From the NCBI GenBank assembly GCA_905221605.1, contig CAJNDS010002545.1:277001-341000 (forward strand): a stretch of 64,000 nt of DNA, written 5' to 3'. Under the pieces are notes generated by a model. The model worked only from the letters and a program-made list of their open reading frames with translations. It was not told the DNA's origin and did no database searches. A program made the translations under genes and the position numbers. This DNA is from Symbiodinium natans (lineage: Eukaryota > Sar > Dinophyceae > Suessiales > Symbiodiniaceae). Within the stretch, counting starts at the first letter, position 1. Every line of letters starts with the position of its first letter. Below, in pieces: positions 49,577 through 61,910 of the stretch.

Positions 49577-52500
49577 CTGCAAGGGATCGGTCTGGCAAAT
49601 GGCATCCCCCTGCCTGCTGCAATGCAGAGCGCTGCAACGCTGAGTATTGCCAGGCAGTGCTGCCATGGACTGGGGTTTCAAAACATGAATGCTCATTGCA
49701 TGTTGCACTGTTGCACCCTCGTCAGATATGCCCCGCCCACAAGTTTGCCGGCTGCACAGGCATGTGCAACATCTTTTCGGGGGTCAGGTCAGGCGAGGTT
49801 TGTTTTGAAGAAAAAGTTTCCGGCTTCGCAAGTGCATTTCGCAAGGAGCGCCCTTGAAATCCGTTGCCGGGCCCTCCCATGAGCGAGGCACCTGTAACAG
49901 CCTCGACCACCCTCGACCCATACCCTGTCCTACCGGAATGAGCTTCTTCGCTAAGCTTCCAGACTGGGGGCCCCACCGACAGGCATCTTTCAGAGAGGTG
50001 TAAGAGATGTGAAGGCTGCGCAAAACAACCACGGATCCTACACACGCCTCCGAGCCACATGCCCGCACGACACCGTCAGCTACAGACGCATTTGGGCTTC
50101 GGGGTTCTCTCATCCCGAACAGGTGCTTTGCAGCTGGGACTGCTGGGGCCCACTGCACAAAAAGCCTGGCCTGCAACAGCACTGCGTCATACTTCTACGC
50201 CTTCTAGATACCTTTCCAAAGTACGACTCTCCTCACTCGGCTCGGGGCTGTGTTCTTCCGCGGCATGGCGCTTTGAGGCGATTATTTGGCGACTAGTCGG
50301 GGTTCTAGAGAGACCTAGCACTGGCTTTTAACTATTGGATTACTTCAGGACTGTCATGATGTTTCATTTCTGTGATCTCAGGGTCACTTGGTGTGCATTT
50401 GCCAGGTGCGTCTTCCGTGTTCGGATCTGGGGCGGCCGCTACGAATTATTTTGCCCGAGCGTCTTTAAGTGCACCGCTCCGGGAGACTAAAGTCATAGCG
50501 CTGGAGCTGTCCGTTCGCCTGCTGCTTGTTTCTGTTTCTACCATCTCAACTAATCAGGGCTGCAGGACCAACGACCAGCGAAGTCATGCCGCTTGTTTCG
50601 GAGCATCTCTCCACGGCTCAGATTGATTCCTGCGCTTGCAATCCAGAGCTGCTTCGTCCTTGATTCGGGCCAATTCCTCAAGTAGGGAAGAAGCCCATTC
50701 ACGCCCATTCAACAATGCAGAAACCTTGCGCCCTCCGCAACAGCACGCTCTCTGCTGTCGAGGTTTTTTCCACACTCTCGGAAATCTCTCCCTGGACTCG
50801 CGCACGGCGTCATTTCCTGAGACAGTTGGAACTGGATCGTGTTTCGGAGGGTCCGGCGACCCTGAAAAGCCTACCAACAGATTCATGGATATGTCGACAG
50901 CTGCTTGAGAAGCTACCACGTGCTGCCACGTGCTGCCACACATGCTGCCACGCTTTCAAATTCCACAAGTCTGAGATCTGGACCATGAGATCGGCACGCG
51001 AGCGAAGCAAACTGAAGCAACAGAGTCTAAACAAAGGACACCCAGGTGCAACAAGACCTTGGCAACAGCCATAACGAGGGTCATCGCTGACGGAGATTCT
51101 TTGCGGTCACCCGTATGTTCAACTAAACCAACTCGACTCATTCCGCCAGCTACCACTCCTCAGAGTGTGTTGCATCACCAGGCCTAATGCAGTACTGCCT
51201 TGAGCAGCAGACAGACTGGACGCCTCTTGAAAGGCAAAGCATCTAAGATTAGACTGAGGAGCCTCCCCCTGGCCTGAAGATACTCAAACCACCAAGGCAA
51301 GGACATGGCCATCGAGTCTGACTGAACAGTGAGACATTCGGCACCAAAAGGCCGGGAAATATCCGAGTTCAACAACAGATCTCCTCGTGTGGAGCTCAGC
51401 TGCCACGAAGACACGAAGAGCTGTACTTGAACGGGCTGATGGTCGAAATGCATATTGGAGTAGCCACTGTCAGGCAAACCCACGAGGTTCAACATGCCAA
51501 TGCAAACCATTCTGAAGGCGCAGCCTGTACAGAAAACAGAGTGCTCAGTAGACTGTGGCAGGAACTCCATCGGCCAATCGGGGAGCAGGCAGCTGCTCTT
51601 GCTTCATCTGCCTCGCTGATCAATTAACACACCTACAGGAGCATGTTGTCATTCTTCAAGACTGGTGTCTTGCATGAATTTGACTTGCTCCAGCTAGTGA
51701 TGCAGAAAACCTGCATCTGCAAACTACTGTGCAGAAGCCGTTTGGCGGCGTTGCACGAAAGCGAAGGTGTTTCTTCGCGCTCTCAGCACCAAGAAAGTGC
51801 CAGCTTGCTCCTTATGCGCTACAAGCTGCGTCTCGCTCCTCTGCGAGAACAGGTCGGCAGGATGACACATGCAGCATCACCGGTGCAGTTCGGGTGGTGG
51901 CACCTCCCTGGCCCTAGCGATCTTGGCCTGACCGAAACGACAGAGGGGAATTAGCGTCCAATCACCGCCAAGGATGCATAAGAATGTGAAGGCTGAAGGG
52001 CTTCGTCCGAACAAAACCTTGCCAGTGAACCATGGTGTAGCCATTTAAGATCATGTATGAAGCTATATGATGAGTGCCACTGCGAAACAGGGCTGGTTTA
52101 GGAGCTGTGTGTTCGCGGAGTCCGGGCCATCTCGGCATCTCCCCTTTGACGACGTGCAAGATTTGCTCTCAAAGCTGTTACGAATTAAGTGCCCACCCGA
52201 AGGTGCGGGCATCAAAGTGCACTGGCCAAAGTCTATCGTCACTTGTAACAACTGTAGGCCTTGCACTGCGATAGCAGCTGCTTTTTCACATTACGTGCGT
52301 GTTGCTATGTCAACTTCGACTCTTCGACCAGGCAAGGCAAGGACTACAACAAAAGTGGAGCCCTTTCTGCTACGGTTCTCGGCTGCCCATGCAATGGGCA
52401 CAGGTCAGCCGCATCCAATTCACTGAGCCTCGCTGGCCGAAGCATGTGACAGCTGGCAGAGTGTGTCACTGATCCAAGGCTGGCAGCACGAAGGCCCTGA

Positions 52501-52990
52501 ACCTCCTGCACTACCCTTATAACCGGCCCAGGCCTGCGTGGTCGAAGCCGCAGCTCGACCCTTGGGGCCCCTGCTCGATCTACGGGAGGCAGGAGCCCTG
52601 GGCGCAATGGGGAAATTTTTTGGGGCAAATCTGAAGAAACCCGGCCCCATATGCTGCTCTGCGCCGTTGCGGCCGCAACTCGCCCCCAACTGCTGAGGGT
52701 GGAGCATCATGGTCTGCTCTGCCTGAATTAACGGTGTGAACTGGTCTCGGCCTGGGCTGCCACTCTAGGATTGCCCTCTTCCAGTGTCCCTGCCAGCTCA
52801 AGTTAGGCTTTCCTTAAACATCCTTAAACCGATATTCTTCTGCCCATTTGGCTTCTTGGCTTCGGGCACCCTCTGCTCGCAGACGGATAAGCTGCTCCAA
52901 GCTCCTCGGGAGCTGCCAGTTGTTGACTCTCTCGCGCAGCTTTCCACTCACTCACGATCCAAAGACAGGGCCATTGAAAACCACACTGGC
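49577..52990. other. Upstream of the GAPDH gene; no firm gene
   Basis: The first GAPDH exon, ending in phase 1, should lie here but cannot be chosen. The minus frame 51570-51184 (128 codons; contains QPVQVQLFVSSWQLSSTRGD) is the longest protein-like frame and has no family match. Confidence 0.3.
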
Positions 52991-53069
52991 CTGTGCAACT
53001 CGAAGCTGTTGGAGAAGACCGTGTTCCTGGAGTTGAAGTCTAAGCGCAGTGACTCGTCATGCATCACCC
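52991..53069 (-). CDS. Candidate 25-codon exon
   Basis: GTAG|GG at 53069 opens (phase 1) VMHDESLRLDFNSRNTVFSN then SFELH, ending at a GC donor (CACAG|GCCAGT, phase 2). Good protein composition and typical borders; family unknown. Confidence 0.5.
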
Positions 53070-53232
53070 CTACACTACGTAGCCAAGAAAGCCTGACCCG
53101 AGGCCAAACAGGCAGTGGAACACTCACAAGTACCATGCGCCCTGTTGCGCCATGGTGGTGAACATTTTAAGAACGATTCATCTGCTCTGCACCTCACTGC
53201 ACATACCCGTAGCCTTTCGTTGCATGGGGACA

Positions 53233-53766
53233 TCAGCTGCAAATTTGAAAACCGTTTTTGAGAGCAGTCCTGACATACCAAAAGCACCAACCTGTAACAC
53301 TGAGTCCAGCAAACTCCGACAAATCATGACAGAGCTGCCGCTCACCCAGCTTGTGGGCCTCATACGCCAAAGCTGTCAGCAGCACACTCACATTGCAAAG
53401 CAGTTGCAGTACCCAGCCTCTGTGTCCGACTCGCCACCCGCGACAGGAGACATCGACAGCCGGCTCCTGTGCACAGGGTTGACCAACTGTCTTTGTGGGC
53501 AGGGTGCTTACTCTCCCGCATTCGTGGAGCGGCCAAAGACATCCGGTGCGCGTGCTGTCTGACATGTCCACCTGCCTGATGTCGAAGCCTGCCCTTTCAA
53601 GACTGTAGACCATTTGCTTAGGGCTTAGGGCCCGGCTCTGGCGAGGCAGCCGGGGAGGCGTCTGTGGCATGGATTGCCACTGGCGTGGCATCCATGCCAC
53701 TCGCAGGCCTTGCTTACGAGGCTGCAACAGTGGTCCTGAAGCGCTCGCAGTGGCTCGCAGTTTCAA
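53233..53766 (-). CDS. Open frame with protein-like C-terminal part
   Basis: The 3' half (contains LLTALAYEAHKLGERQLCHD then LSEFAGLS) and a short stretch near the middle (MVYSLERAGFDIRQ) look coding; the remainder may be intron read through. There could be two small exons of one gene here. No family recognised. Confidence 0.3.
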   Translation of the reverse strand: MKLRATASASGPLLQPRKQGLRVAWMPRQWQSMPQTPPRLPRQSRALSPKQMVYSLERAGFDIRQVDMSDSTRTGCLWPLHECGRVSTLPTKTVGQPCAQEPAVDVSCRGWRVGHRGWVLQLLCNVSVLLTALAYEAHKLGERQLCHDLSEFAGLSVTGWCFWYVRTALKNGFQICS

Positions 53767-54654
53767 TGTGGCTTGGCGTCAGACTCTTCCAAATTCTCGA
53801 CGGCCTGGCCAAGCCCAAGGCGATCTTGTAAGAAACCAGAATGTGCACCCAAAGCCACCAAATGGCTCTCCAAAACACGCCCGAATCGCATGCCTAAACC
53901 TACGTCACCAACAAAAGAAAAAAGACACGCCAAGACCCGTGAAAAAACTCGCCGAAAAAAACAGCAAGCCGAAACCCTTTGCTCATCCCACATTGGACAC
54001 AACGTGATGCAGGGCTCAGAGAATGCTGGCAGTTCCTGCAAGGCCAAGCGAAGTAAGCGAAGCGTGGGCCTCAGGCTCGACCTCCAGACCAGGGGGCGAA
54101 CCCAGCGCGCGCCTCAACGTTGCAACAGGCGACCTTCTGAGATGTGGCAAAATGTGGCAAAGATGGCCTTGAAGAGTCTACACAAATGTCCCAGGCCAAG
54201 CCAAGCCACATGGCAGCCAGGGCGGCCGCAGCTGTGGCACCAAGACCCGGTGGGCTGCCCACGGCCCCCGGCAGCATGACCTCATGGGTATGCTCCTCTT
54301 GGAATCATTCATCTGCAAGAATCTGCAAGCATCTACAAGCATCTGCAAGCCCTGCCTTTTGTGGCTCCAGGGACTTCGAGGGCAGGCCAACATTGCGCAC
54401 GCTGCGGTGGCGATGCTGTGGGGAAGCCTGGGAGGATGGAAACGGCAGAGAGTTCGGAAGAGCCCAACCATCCTAGCGGCGCAAGCTTATCAAACATGCC
54501 AGCCCGACCACGGGCCGTTCCTGGGTCTGTGGGCCAGCCTCAAAGCACATCGTCAACGGCACAATGTTCATGCAGGTACGTGGCCTCGCGTGATGTATGA
54601 AGATCATTTGAAAGCAAAAGTCCAAGCGTCCAAGCCCAAGCCACAACCCCATTG
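53767..54654. other. No recognisable gene
   Basis: Only short, unremarkable open frames on both strands. Confidence 0.3.
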
Positions 54655-54741
54655 TCAACCTAGTCCAACGCAGTCTGGGGCCGCTGCCGTCGGGCTCTGG
54701 CCTTTGATGGGCATGCGCAGCGCCTGCGCCAACGACATGAC
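54655..54741 (-). CDS. Candidate terminal exon
   Basis: CGCAG|GTC at 54741 opens a phase-0 frame VMSLAQALRMPIKGQSPTAA then APDCVGLG and TGA at 54657-54655. A preceding protein-like stretch on the same strand (about 54960-54885, LEFALFHADSPVKRLELLGY) ends at AAG|GTAGCA and would join in phase, but lacks a normal acceptor. Confidence 0.4.
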   Translation of the reverse strand, partial: VMSLAQALRMPIKGQSPTAAAPDCVGLG

Positions 54742-55768
54742 CTGCGGAGTCGCCTTGCTGTCACTGGCACGAGGGTAGAGGAGGCTCCCCCTGCGTTAAA
54801 AAAGGGGCTTGGATTGAACGTCCCACTTGCCATGAGGGCCATGAGAAAGCCAGGACTTGGAGAAGAATCAGGACCTTTTGCTACCTTCTGCCGCAAGCCC
54901 AAGCCATAACCCAAAAGCTCCAAACGCTTCACAGGAGAGTCTGCATGAAACAGCGCAAACTCCAGCACATTCTGGCGCTTCTACCAGTCAGGGCTGTGGC
55001 TGCTAAGGCACTGCTAAGGCACTGCTAAGGCACTGCTAAGGCACTGCTAAGGGCCCAACAGCAGAGGATCCCGACTGCGGACTTCCGGCCTTAGAGACTC
55101 GCTGAAGGCTATATGTGCTCAAACCCTCAATTAGGCTGTGTCCTAATGATTGCTTCTAACCTACCTTTCCCACACCTCCAAAGCTTCACATGACATCAGC
55201 TATGAATTTCAACAGCTGTTAGTGATACGATGATCGCAAATTAGTTCACCCGGCCTCAAAGCCCATGTTTCGTTATACTCTGCCATGCTCCAATTTGCCA
55301 TCCGTGAGTCTGTGGAATCGCGGAAGACCTACGGTAAAAAGACATGCAAATGTCGACTGAAAGCAGAACAGTATCCCCGCTGTGGCCCAAGACGGCTCAG
55401 CTAAGAGGCCCCGTGCCGAGATTCTGGGACGCAGGCCAGCGGGCTGGCAGTCGGTGAGGCCGCCGGCGAAGACAGGCAGAGTTGAGGAGGCACACCTCAC
55501 GTGCTGAGTTTAGTGGTTCCACGGATTGCTGCTGGTCTTCCTACAAAGACTACGAAGGCATTGCCCTGCAAATGATGCTTCAACAACTTCACCCGGTTCT
55601 CACATCCTTGGAGCTTTACCATAGAACTGGACGCTAGGAAAAGTCAAGTCGATTGCCTGACTCTGAGGCTGCAGAAGGCGATGAAGCGGCTCCATCCTAG
55701 CACTCTGGGGACTCGCTGGAATCTAACTTGTATGGTTTGTGGTTGCGCAAGGCTTGGTGACTGGAAAG
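54742..55768. other. No firm gene; 11-bp repeat
   Basis: Holds the GCACTGCTAAG repeat (55001-55048) and short open frames. Confidence 0.3.
55001..55048 (+). repeat. (GCTAAGGCACT)n, four to five copies
   Basis: Perfect 11-bp tandem units. Confidence 0.95.
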
Positions 55769-58700
55769 TTAGGAGGGGTCAATGATGGTCAATGGTTCAT
55801 GACTCATGGATGAATTTGGATGCTCTCTGGATGATTTTTTCCCCAAGTCGATCTTAAGGCAACTTCGACCGATCGCCTTGGCCAGCTTGTGAGGAGGCGC
55901 TGCGCTCTTGACCTGCGGCAGCGCTGCTGACACCGTGACACAGAAAGCCCTGCAGACTCTTGCATCTGAACATATCCGAACATGACGAGCTGCACTGTCC
56001 CAACGCGAGTGCCATGAGTGGAAGCATGACAGACATGAAAGAAATGCTCAGCCGACCTCGATCCACTTGCCGCGAATCCGATGGTGCTCGTACCTCGGAT
56101 TTCCATTGCAGATGCGGACTTGACCATAAAGATGAGGGCATAAGGTCTCACCATCAATCCTTCATCGCTACAACTGGCTCGGCCATTGTCCCGGTATCTT
56201 CGTTTCATGCGGGACGACGATGCAGCCGAGACTCTGTTCCAGGGCAAACGCAGCAGAGGCAGCCCCCTGCGGTTAAGGCGGTCAGTAGGTTGCATGGCAA
56301 AAACGGAAGATTCAAACCTGCTCCGGACAAGAGCGAAACATGGCTGGAAACGGAATCGTCATACACAACAGACACACCACTTTCTAAACTAACCACATTC
56401 CGATTCCGGACTTTGGAAATTAAGGTCTGGGGCCTAAGTTTTATGCGAAGTTTCGGGCTTGAGTTGTAGGTGTAGGGAGCCTGTGTCCGAGTTCGCGCCT
56501 GGCTTTGCTCAGAATCTTTGCTTCCTACCCGGAAGGGTTCAGGGTCTGGGGTCAAGGAGAAGCAGAAGCTGCGGAAACCTGAAACAACCTCCTTCAATTC
56601 CAGTTGCGAGTTCGCCCTGCAAGTGGTGAGTGCCTCCTGGCCCGGTAGGAAACAAACGAAACCAAAGCCGCGCGAGCGGTTCGTCGCCGGATCGATCCTG
56701 TCATGCCAGTCACGTGCTTGGGCTTGAAGACTTGAAGAGTTCGGCACTATGACAATGGATATCTTGCCAGGGACAGGATTTCAGCAGGAATGCTGTTTTT
56801 ATTTAATTTGTTTGATCCAAAGGTGTTGCCGCGTGAAGATTGAAAGTCTCAGACGAACACTCGCAAAGGTTACCTTTGACAGAGCTGGCAGTGTGGCAGA
56901 TGAGGAGACAACAGCGGGTGAACCAAGAACATGCGGCCTACGTAAGGCCATCCGGAACTCCTTGCAAACACTATGTTGCAAGCAGCTTTTGCCAGACCTC
57001 ATGCATCCAACCAACCCCTGCTCGTCCAAAAACGCAGAACTGGTATCCCTATAAAGACCACCAGCGTGGCAAACGTGAACCCGTCCAAAAGCGCAGAACT
57101 GGTATCCATGGAAAGACCGACAATGTGGCAAATGTGGAGCCACAAGCGGGTGAACCAAGGACATCTTGGCTATGTAAGGCCATCGGGAACTCCTTGCAAA
57201 CACTGTGTTGCAAGCAGCTTTTGCCAGACCTCATGCATCCAACCAACCCCTGCTCGTCCAAAAACGCAGAACTGGTATCCCGATAAAGACCACCAGCGTG
57301 GCAAACGTGAACCCGTCCAAAAGCGCAGAACTGGTATCCATGGAAAGACCGACAATGTGGCAAATGTGGAGCCACAAGCGGGTGAACCAAGGACATCTTG
57401 GCTATGTAAGGCCATCGGGAACTCCTTGCAAACACTATGTTGCAAGCAGCTTTTGCCAGACCTCATGCATCCAACCAACCCCTGCTCGTCCAAAAACGCA
57501 GAACTGGTATCCCGATAAAGACCACCAGCGTGGCAAACGTGAACCCGTCCAAAAGCGCAGAACTGGTATCCATGGAAAGACCGACAATGTGGCAAATGTG
57601 GAGCCACAAGCGGGTGAACCAAGGACATCTTGGCTATGTAAGGCCATCGGGAACTCCTTGCAAACACTGTGTTGCAAGCAGCTTTTGCAAGACCTCATGC
57701 ATCCAACCAACCCCTGCAGACCGACAGCGCGGCAAACGTGAACCCTTTCTCGTCCAAAAGCGCAGAACTGGTATCCATGGAAAGACCGACAATGTGGCAA
57801 ATGTGGAGCCACAAGCGGGTGTTCCAAGGACGTCTTGGCAACGTAAGGCCATCGGGAACTCCTTGCAAACATTTGTTGCAAGCAGCTCTTGCAAGACCAC
57901 ATCGAAACCTCTAAAGTCAAGTTATTGGTCCGTACCTTCTCGATTTGGGGGAGCGTATCAATCTGCACGTACTGGTAGCTTCATTACAGCAGTTGCATGC
58001 AACTTCATAACTCCAAAACGTGCCAGTTGGGCATCACCACCGCATCAGACACGGTTCCGAATGCCTGACGCAACGGGGAACAGACAAAAGCGCCAAATCA
58101 GCCGGATGGGCTTGATGATTTCTCAGTCTGCAAGTAAAATGGTTCTTGTTTGAATTGCCCTTCATGGAAAGGGAGGACCGTGATGAAGAAAATGGCTCAG
58201 ATGTGGAACGATTCACAACAATCTCGAAGACGTGCTATTCCTCAGAGGGGGGTTCTCACCCAAGCACCTCGAAGTGCTCCCGCAGCTCTGCAGCTGCCGT
58301 GTTCTGCGGCAAGCCCCCCACAAAGAGCTTGTTGGTGCCGGGCCTGCGTGCGTCAAGGGCCGTTCGCCGTCTGCATAGCTGCATACCGTCGTTTGCATCA
58401 GCCTTGATAAATCACACAGCCCTCCTGGCCACAGCTAGGGACAGATGCCAAAGCGAGCCAGCTAGACACGGCCCTCTTGACGTCCACTTGCCGCCCCCCA
58501 ATCTGCCAAGTCAGGTCACATGGCATCGCTGTCGAAAAGACCGTTGTACTTCCGAGGCACCCATATGCCGACGCAGCAGCGATCGGCCTGGTGCGCGTCG
58601 TTCAAAGCCCCTTGTGCACCTTGTGCCTGATAGCAGCTGGCAGCAGCTCGTGTAGCACTCCACATCGGGAAGGCGAAGGTGCAGCATTCTAGGTTTCTAG

Positions 58701-59629
58701 GGTGTTGGGATGGAGATCGAGGTTTAGAGATGAGCCGCAGTCTAGCCTCAGCGAGAATTTCCGACAATGAAAAGCCAGCGCTGTTGCAAGCACCTGCACT
58801 GGACATTCAGTCCCCCTACCTCAGAGAAAGTGACGTAGCCAAAGCCACGAGAGCGCCCATCCGGCCAGCGCCTGAAAGGATTCCAACGAAGCTGTGCACA
58901 TGAAACGAAGGTTTACCTGTTGGGCTTTAGAAAGGACGCCCACACACTCACGTCTGCAACTGAGTGCACAGCAGAACGACGGCATCGACGATTCCGCCGT
59001 ACTTGACCTGGCTGAACGCAGGTATGCTGAGGACGAGGATAGCACTGCCATGAGTACTGCAGCCGAAACAAGACCACTCGCAAAACAACACACGTCATGC
59101 ACTACATGTGCCAGACCCCTCTGCGCTAGACACTCAATCCATGCGCAGTCGGCAAAGTAGTCCCTCAGATGTTGCGTTGTCGTCCTTAGTTGGTGGCACA
59201 CTACAAAGTGGGCGCGCGTGTGTGTGTGTGTGTGTACATATATCCATATAGACATATATGTTAACCCCCCTTTGCCCTACCTTGTTCCTCTTTCCTTGCC
59301 CCCGTCGGCACAGCTATCAGAACATGTTGCCAGCATGCTCTTAAGCTTCAATGGTTTCGGAAGGTACGAGTCTCCAGTTGCAAAGCCTATCCGGGGAAAC
59401 TCGGACACTGGTAGTATCTCACCTGTCTCATCTGAATCTCTCCACCCACTGCACTTCATTCATAGAGGCTGTGTCTGCATATCACGTGCAACTCCTGGTG
59501 TACAGCGCAATGCAAACCCTAAACTTTCGTCATCTGGAATGCAAAACGCTGCATGAAGCGGACATACTAGATGCTCCATACGCTGACTAAGTGCACTGCT
59601 TGTGCGCGAGACCACCTATGAAGATCTTC
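55769..59629 (-). CDS. Two-RRM RNA-binding protein, Musashi/hnRNP A-like
   Basis: Exons: 59629-59600, 59184-59154, 59007-58973, 58871-58820, one ending at 58468 (start near 58520, unresolved), 58343-58268, 58064-58033, 56697-56634, 56266-56235, 56093-56057, and 55912-55769 (TAA). RRM1 reads KIFIGGLAHK / TTTQHLRDYF / VKYGGIVDAVVL / RWPDGRSRGFGYVTFSE ... IGGRQVDVKRAV. RRM2 reads NKLFVGGLPQNTAAAELREH then FE / AFGTVSDAVVM / IDPATNRSRGFGFVCFLPGQ then E / GAASAAFALEQ / YEHHRIRGKWIE / VKSAAPPHKLAK. Both domains have complete RNP2 (KIFIGGL, KLFVGGL) and RNP1 (RGFGYVTF, RGFGFVCF) motifs, and the spacing matches Musashi/hnRNP A proteins, which bind single-stranded mRNA. Resolved donors are 5 GC, 4 GT and 1 GA, with codons often split. 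The 1335-nt intron 58032-56698 carries a 232-bp tandem repeat. The second helix of RRM1, between 58819 and 58520, could not be assigned. The N-terminal exon is missing. Confidence 0.88.
56870..57895 (-). repeat. 232-bp tandem repeat inside an intron of the RRM gene
   Basis: About four and a half copies, period 232 (the ACTCCTTGCAAACA motif recurs at about 56956, 57188, 57420 and 57652). Central copies are nearly identical and edge copies are diverged. Each unit itself contains two related segments of about 60 bp that both start GTCCAAAA-CGCAGAACTGG. The array lies wholly within intron 58032-56698. Confidence 0.95.
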
Positions 59630-61809
59630 CTGGGGTGGCACTGGTCCTGGCGGTGAGGACTGGGATCAAATTACATCTCTCAATGCAGCTGGATGATTTG
59701 CCACAGCCTAAACTAGTAAATGCACCTTTGTTGTGTCAAAGACCGCCCCGATTTGTCGGAAGATACTGTGACATGGAGGATTGCAACTTCTGCTGTGACA
59801 TTGCCATGCCCGGTCACCACCTATGCCAAATCAAAGCTGTAGTCAAACTGAGTCAACCTTGCAGCTTGAAGAACAGACCTGCAGCTACAACTGTCCTAGA
59901 ACGTGTTCCTGCAAGCCTAACTCGCTTTTGATACGGACACATCGCAGAAAGTAAAAAAAATTGTGGTCCACGAAGTTCGCCTCCTGGGTAGCACAGTCTG
60001 TGGCAGTGCGGCGGCGCTGAGCTCGGCTATCCCTCCTCTGGCATGGAAGTATGCTGGCTTTTGAGCTGTTGAACCTGACTTCGGAATCGAGTCGATGGCT
60101 TGTTGCAACGCCAAATGGCCCCGCGATGTTTGAACTCCAAGTTGTTTGACCGACAACCCTCACTGCGGGCCACGATGGTGCCTTTCAAGTCAGGTCTCAC
60201 TCTTCTCTTCCTTACTTAGGGTACTTAGAACCCTACTTCTAACAACCCATGAAGCTTCAAGTGGGCCACTATGCCGGAGACTCCTCGCATTCTTTGCAGC
60301 GGCCACCGGCAGCTGAGGCTTGCCATCGGCGGACATGTTCGAAGCACCTGGGGGGGGTGGGGGGGGTTGCGACATTAGGGGCACCTGATTGGCGGTCCTA
60401 ATTACAAGGTCATCCGACTATTGACTGTCTATGTTGGGGTCCCCTATTTTCGTGAACCCCCCACCTGGCATTGGAATTGATTCGGGGTTTGGTGAGCATG
60501 GCAACGACCATGATGGTAAACATATTAAAGAGGTTCCTGTGCCTCTCTGCACTTGCGTATCTTACAAGAGAGACTGGGACGACGCAGGCTCCTATGCTCG
60601 GTTTCAGGCAGCGATTGCAAGGCCTTTTAAGCTTATCAAAGCTTCGACTGACTTTTGAAGACCTGCCTCTCGCCTTTGCCAGTCTCAAGGCAAGTCCCAT
60701 AGTCCCAGCCGTCTAGAAAGGAGCTCAAAGACGGCCGAGGTCCGAACCCTCAACGTTGGAGTTGGTGACCTGCAAGAAAGAAGAAGCTCAAGAACTCCCA
60801 AGAATAAAAAGCCAAGAGAAGCCGAAGCTCTCAACGGCCTCTCAATGATCTACTGAGGAGCTGCGGCTCTTCATACCTTTGCTGGGGCCGCGGCTTTGCC
60901 CGGCGAGATGGGGGACAAGGTGCAGCAATCAGCCTGGGCTGGCTCCGACACGACGGGCTTAGGGCCTGAAGGGCAGGGTTCGGGGATGCGGTGACTTTGC
61001 TGAGGATGCTGGCGCCCTCCATGTTCAAGTGGCTGTGGTCTTCGTCCCTCAGGGAGATGCAGCACTGCTAAAGTTGCTAAAGCTTTGGTGCACCGCATCC
61101 TGGCCTTCACTTGCCGGGGTGGCGGCGTGGGTTGGCCGATTGCAAACTCCCAGACGAAGATCGAGCCAGAACGAACCAGTGTCAAAATTCTCCGGCCAGG
61201 GAGTCGAGAGAGGTCAAGCGAGTCTTCAGAAGAGTGCCAAGCTTCTTCTTGAAAAGTCTCCGCCTCCTTCCCTGCTGGCTGCTGGACGCTGGACACAACA
61301 TTTTTGTTTAAGCGCACGCCGCGCTGGACCGTCGCTTGCCGCTGCTCAGCAGTGGCATGAAAACCCTAAGGGACCTCTCGGATGCGAAGCGCCAGACGCA
61401 GAGCATCGCAGAGTATACATACTCTGGGATTTTAAAGCTAAGAAAACTCGTACTTGCAAGAAACTACCCTCGGGCTGATGACTTCAGCCAGAGGGCGCCG
61501 TGCAAAGACCTGAAACCATAAAGGTGGCAGGTCCGAAGAACAAAAGAAGATAGCCGGCCATCCAAATTTGGACGCGACCTTTCCGGAAGGTGCCAAGCTT
61601 TACAGCTGTGCAGGCAGTCGGGAAATGTCTAAATGTCCGCCTACGAATGTTGCCGAGGCCGCAGGAAGCGGAATCACATGGAAAACATCTCCTGAAGCCA
61701 TGTTCGCATGGAAACTGTGGGGGCTTGCTCCCAACTCTCAGAATTCCGCTTACAGGTCACAGCCCTATATTCACCCTGCATCATGCCTTACACCCCTAGC
61801 TGCCTCTAC
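59630..61809. other. No firm gene; probably the 5' part of the RRM gene and flanking sequence
   Basis: Minus frames near 61317-60831 contain short protein-like pieces (HLNMEGASILSKVTASPNPA) without family support. A CCCCTATTTTCGTGAAC motif lies at 60442. Confidence 0.3.
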
Positions 61810-61910
61810 AGGAAAGATGTCCCTTGCAGCGGTCGCCTGGCAAACGTCGGGCGGCAGCAGTGTCAGAACTGTCTCCTCCGTCTCGACCCCTGCGATCGAC
61901 AGGCCACCAC
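61810..61910 (-). CDS. Candidate 33-codon exon
   Basis: GTCAG|GT at 61910 opens (phase 1) GGLSIAGVETEETVLTLLPP then DVCQATAARDIFP, closing at a GT donor (CCT|GTAGAG). Convincing protein composition; family unknown. It overlaps a longer plus-strand open frame that ends in the Gln-His repeat; I prefer the minus strand because of the regular splice borders. Confidence 0.45.

Noticed and set aside
56870-57895. CRISPR-like array
   Set aside because: The repeats are 232 bp and directly adjacent, without unique spacers; the genome is eukaryotic.
56840-58153. Long repeated open frames on both strands
   Set aside because: They arise from the 232-bp tandem repeat in an intron of the RRM gene; both strands are open equally and no family is matched.
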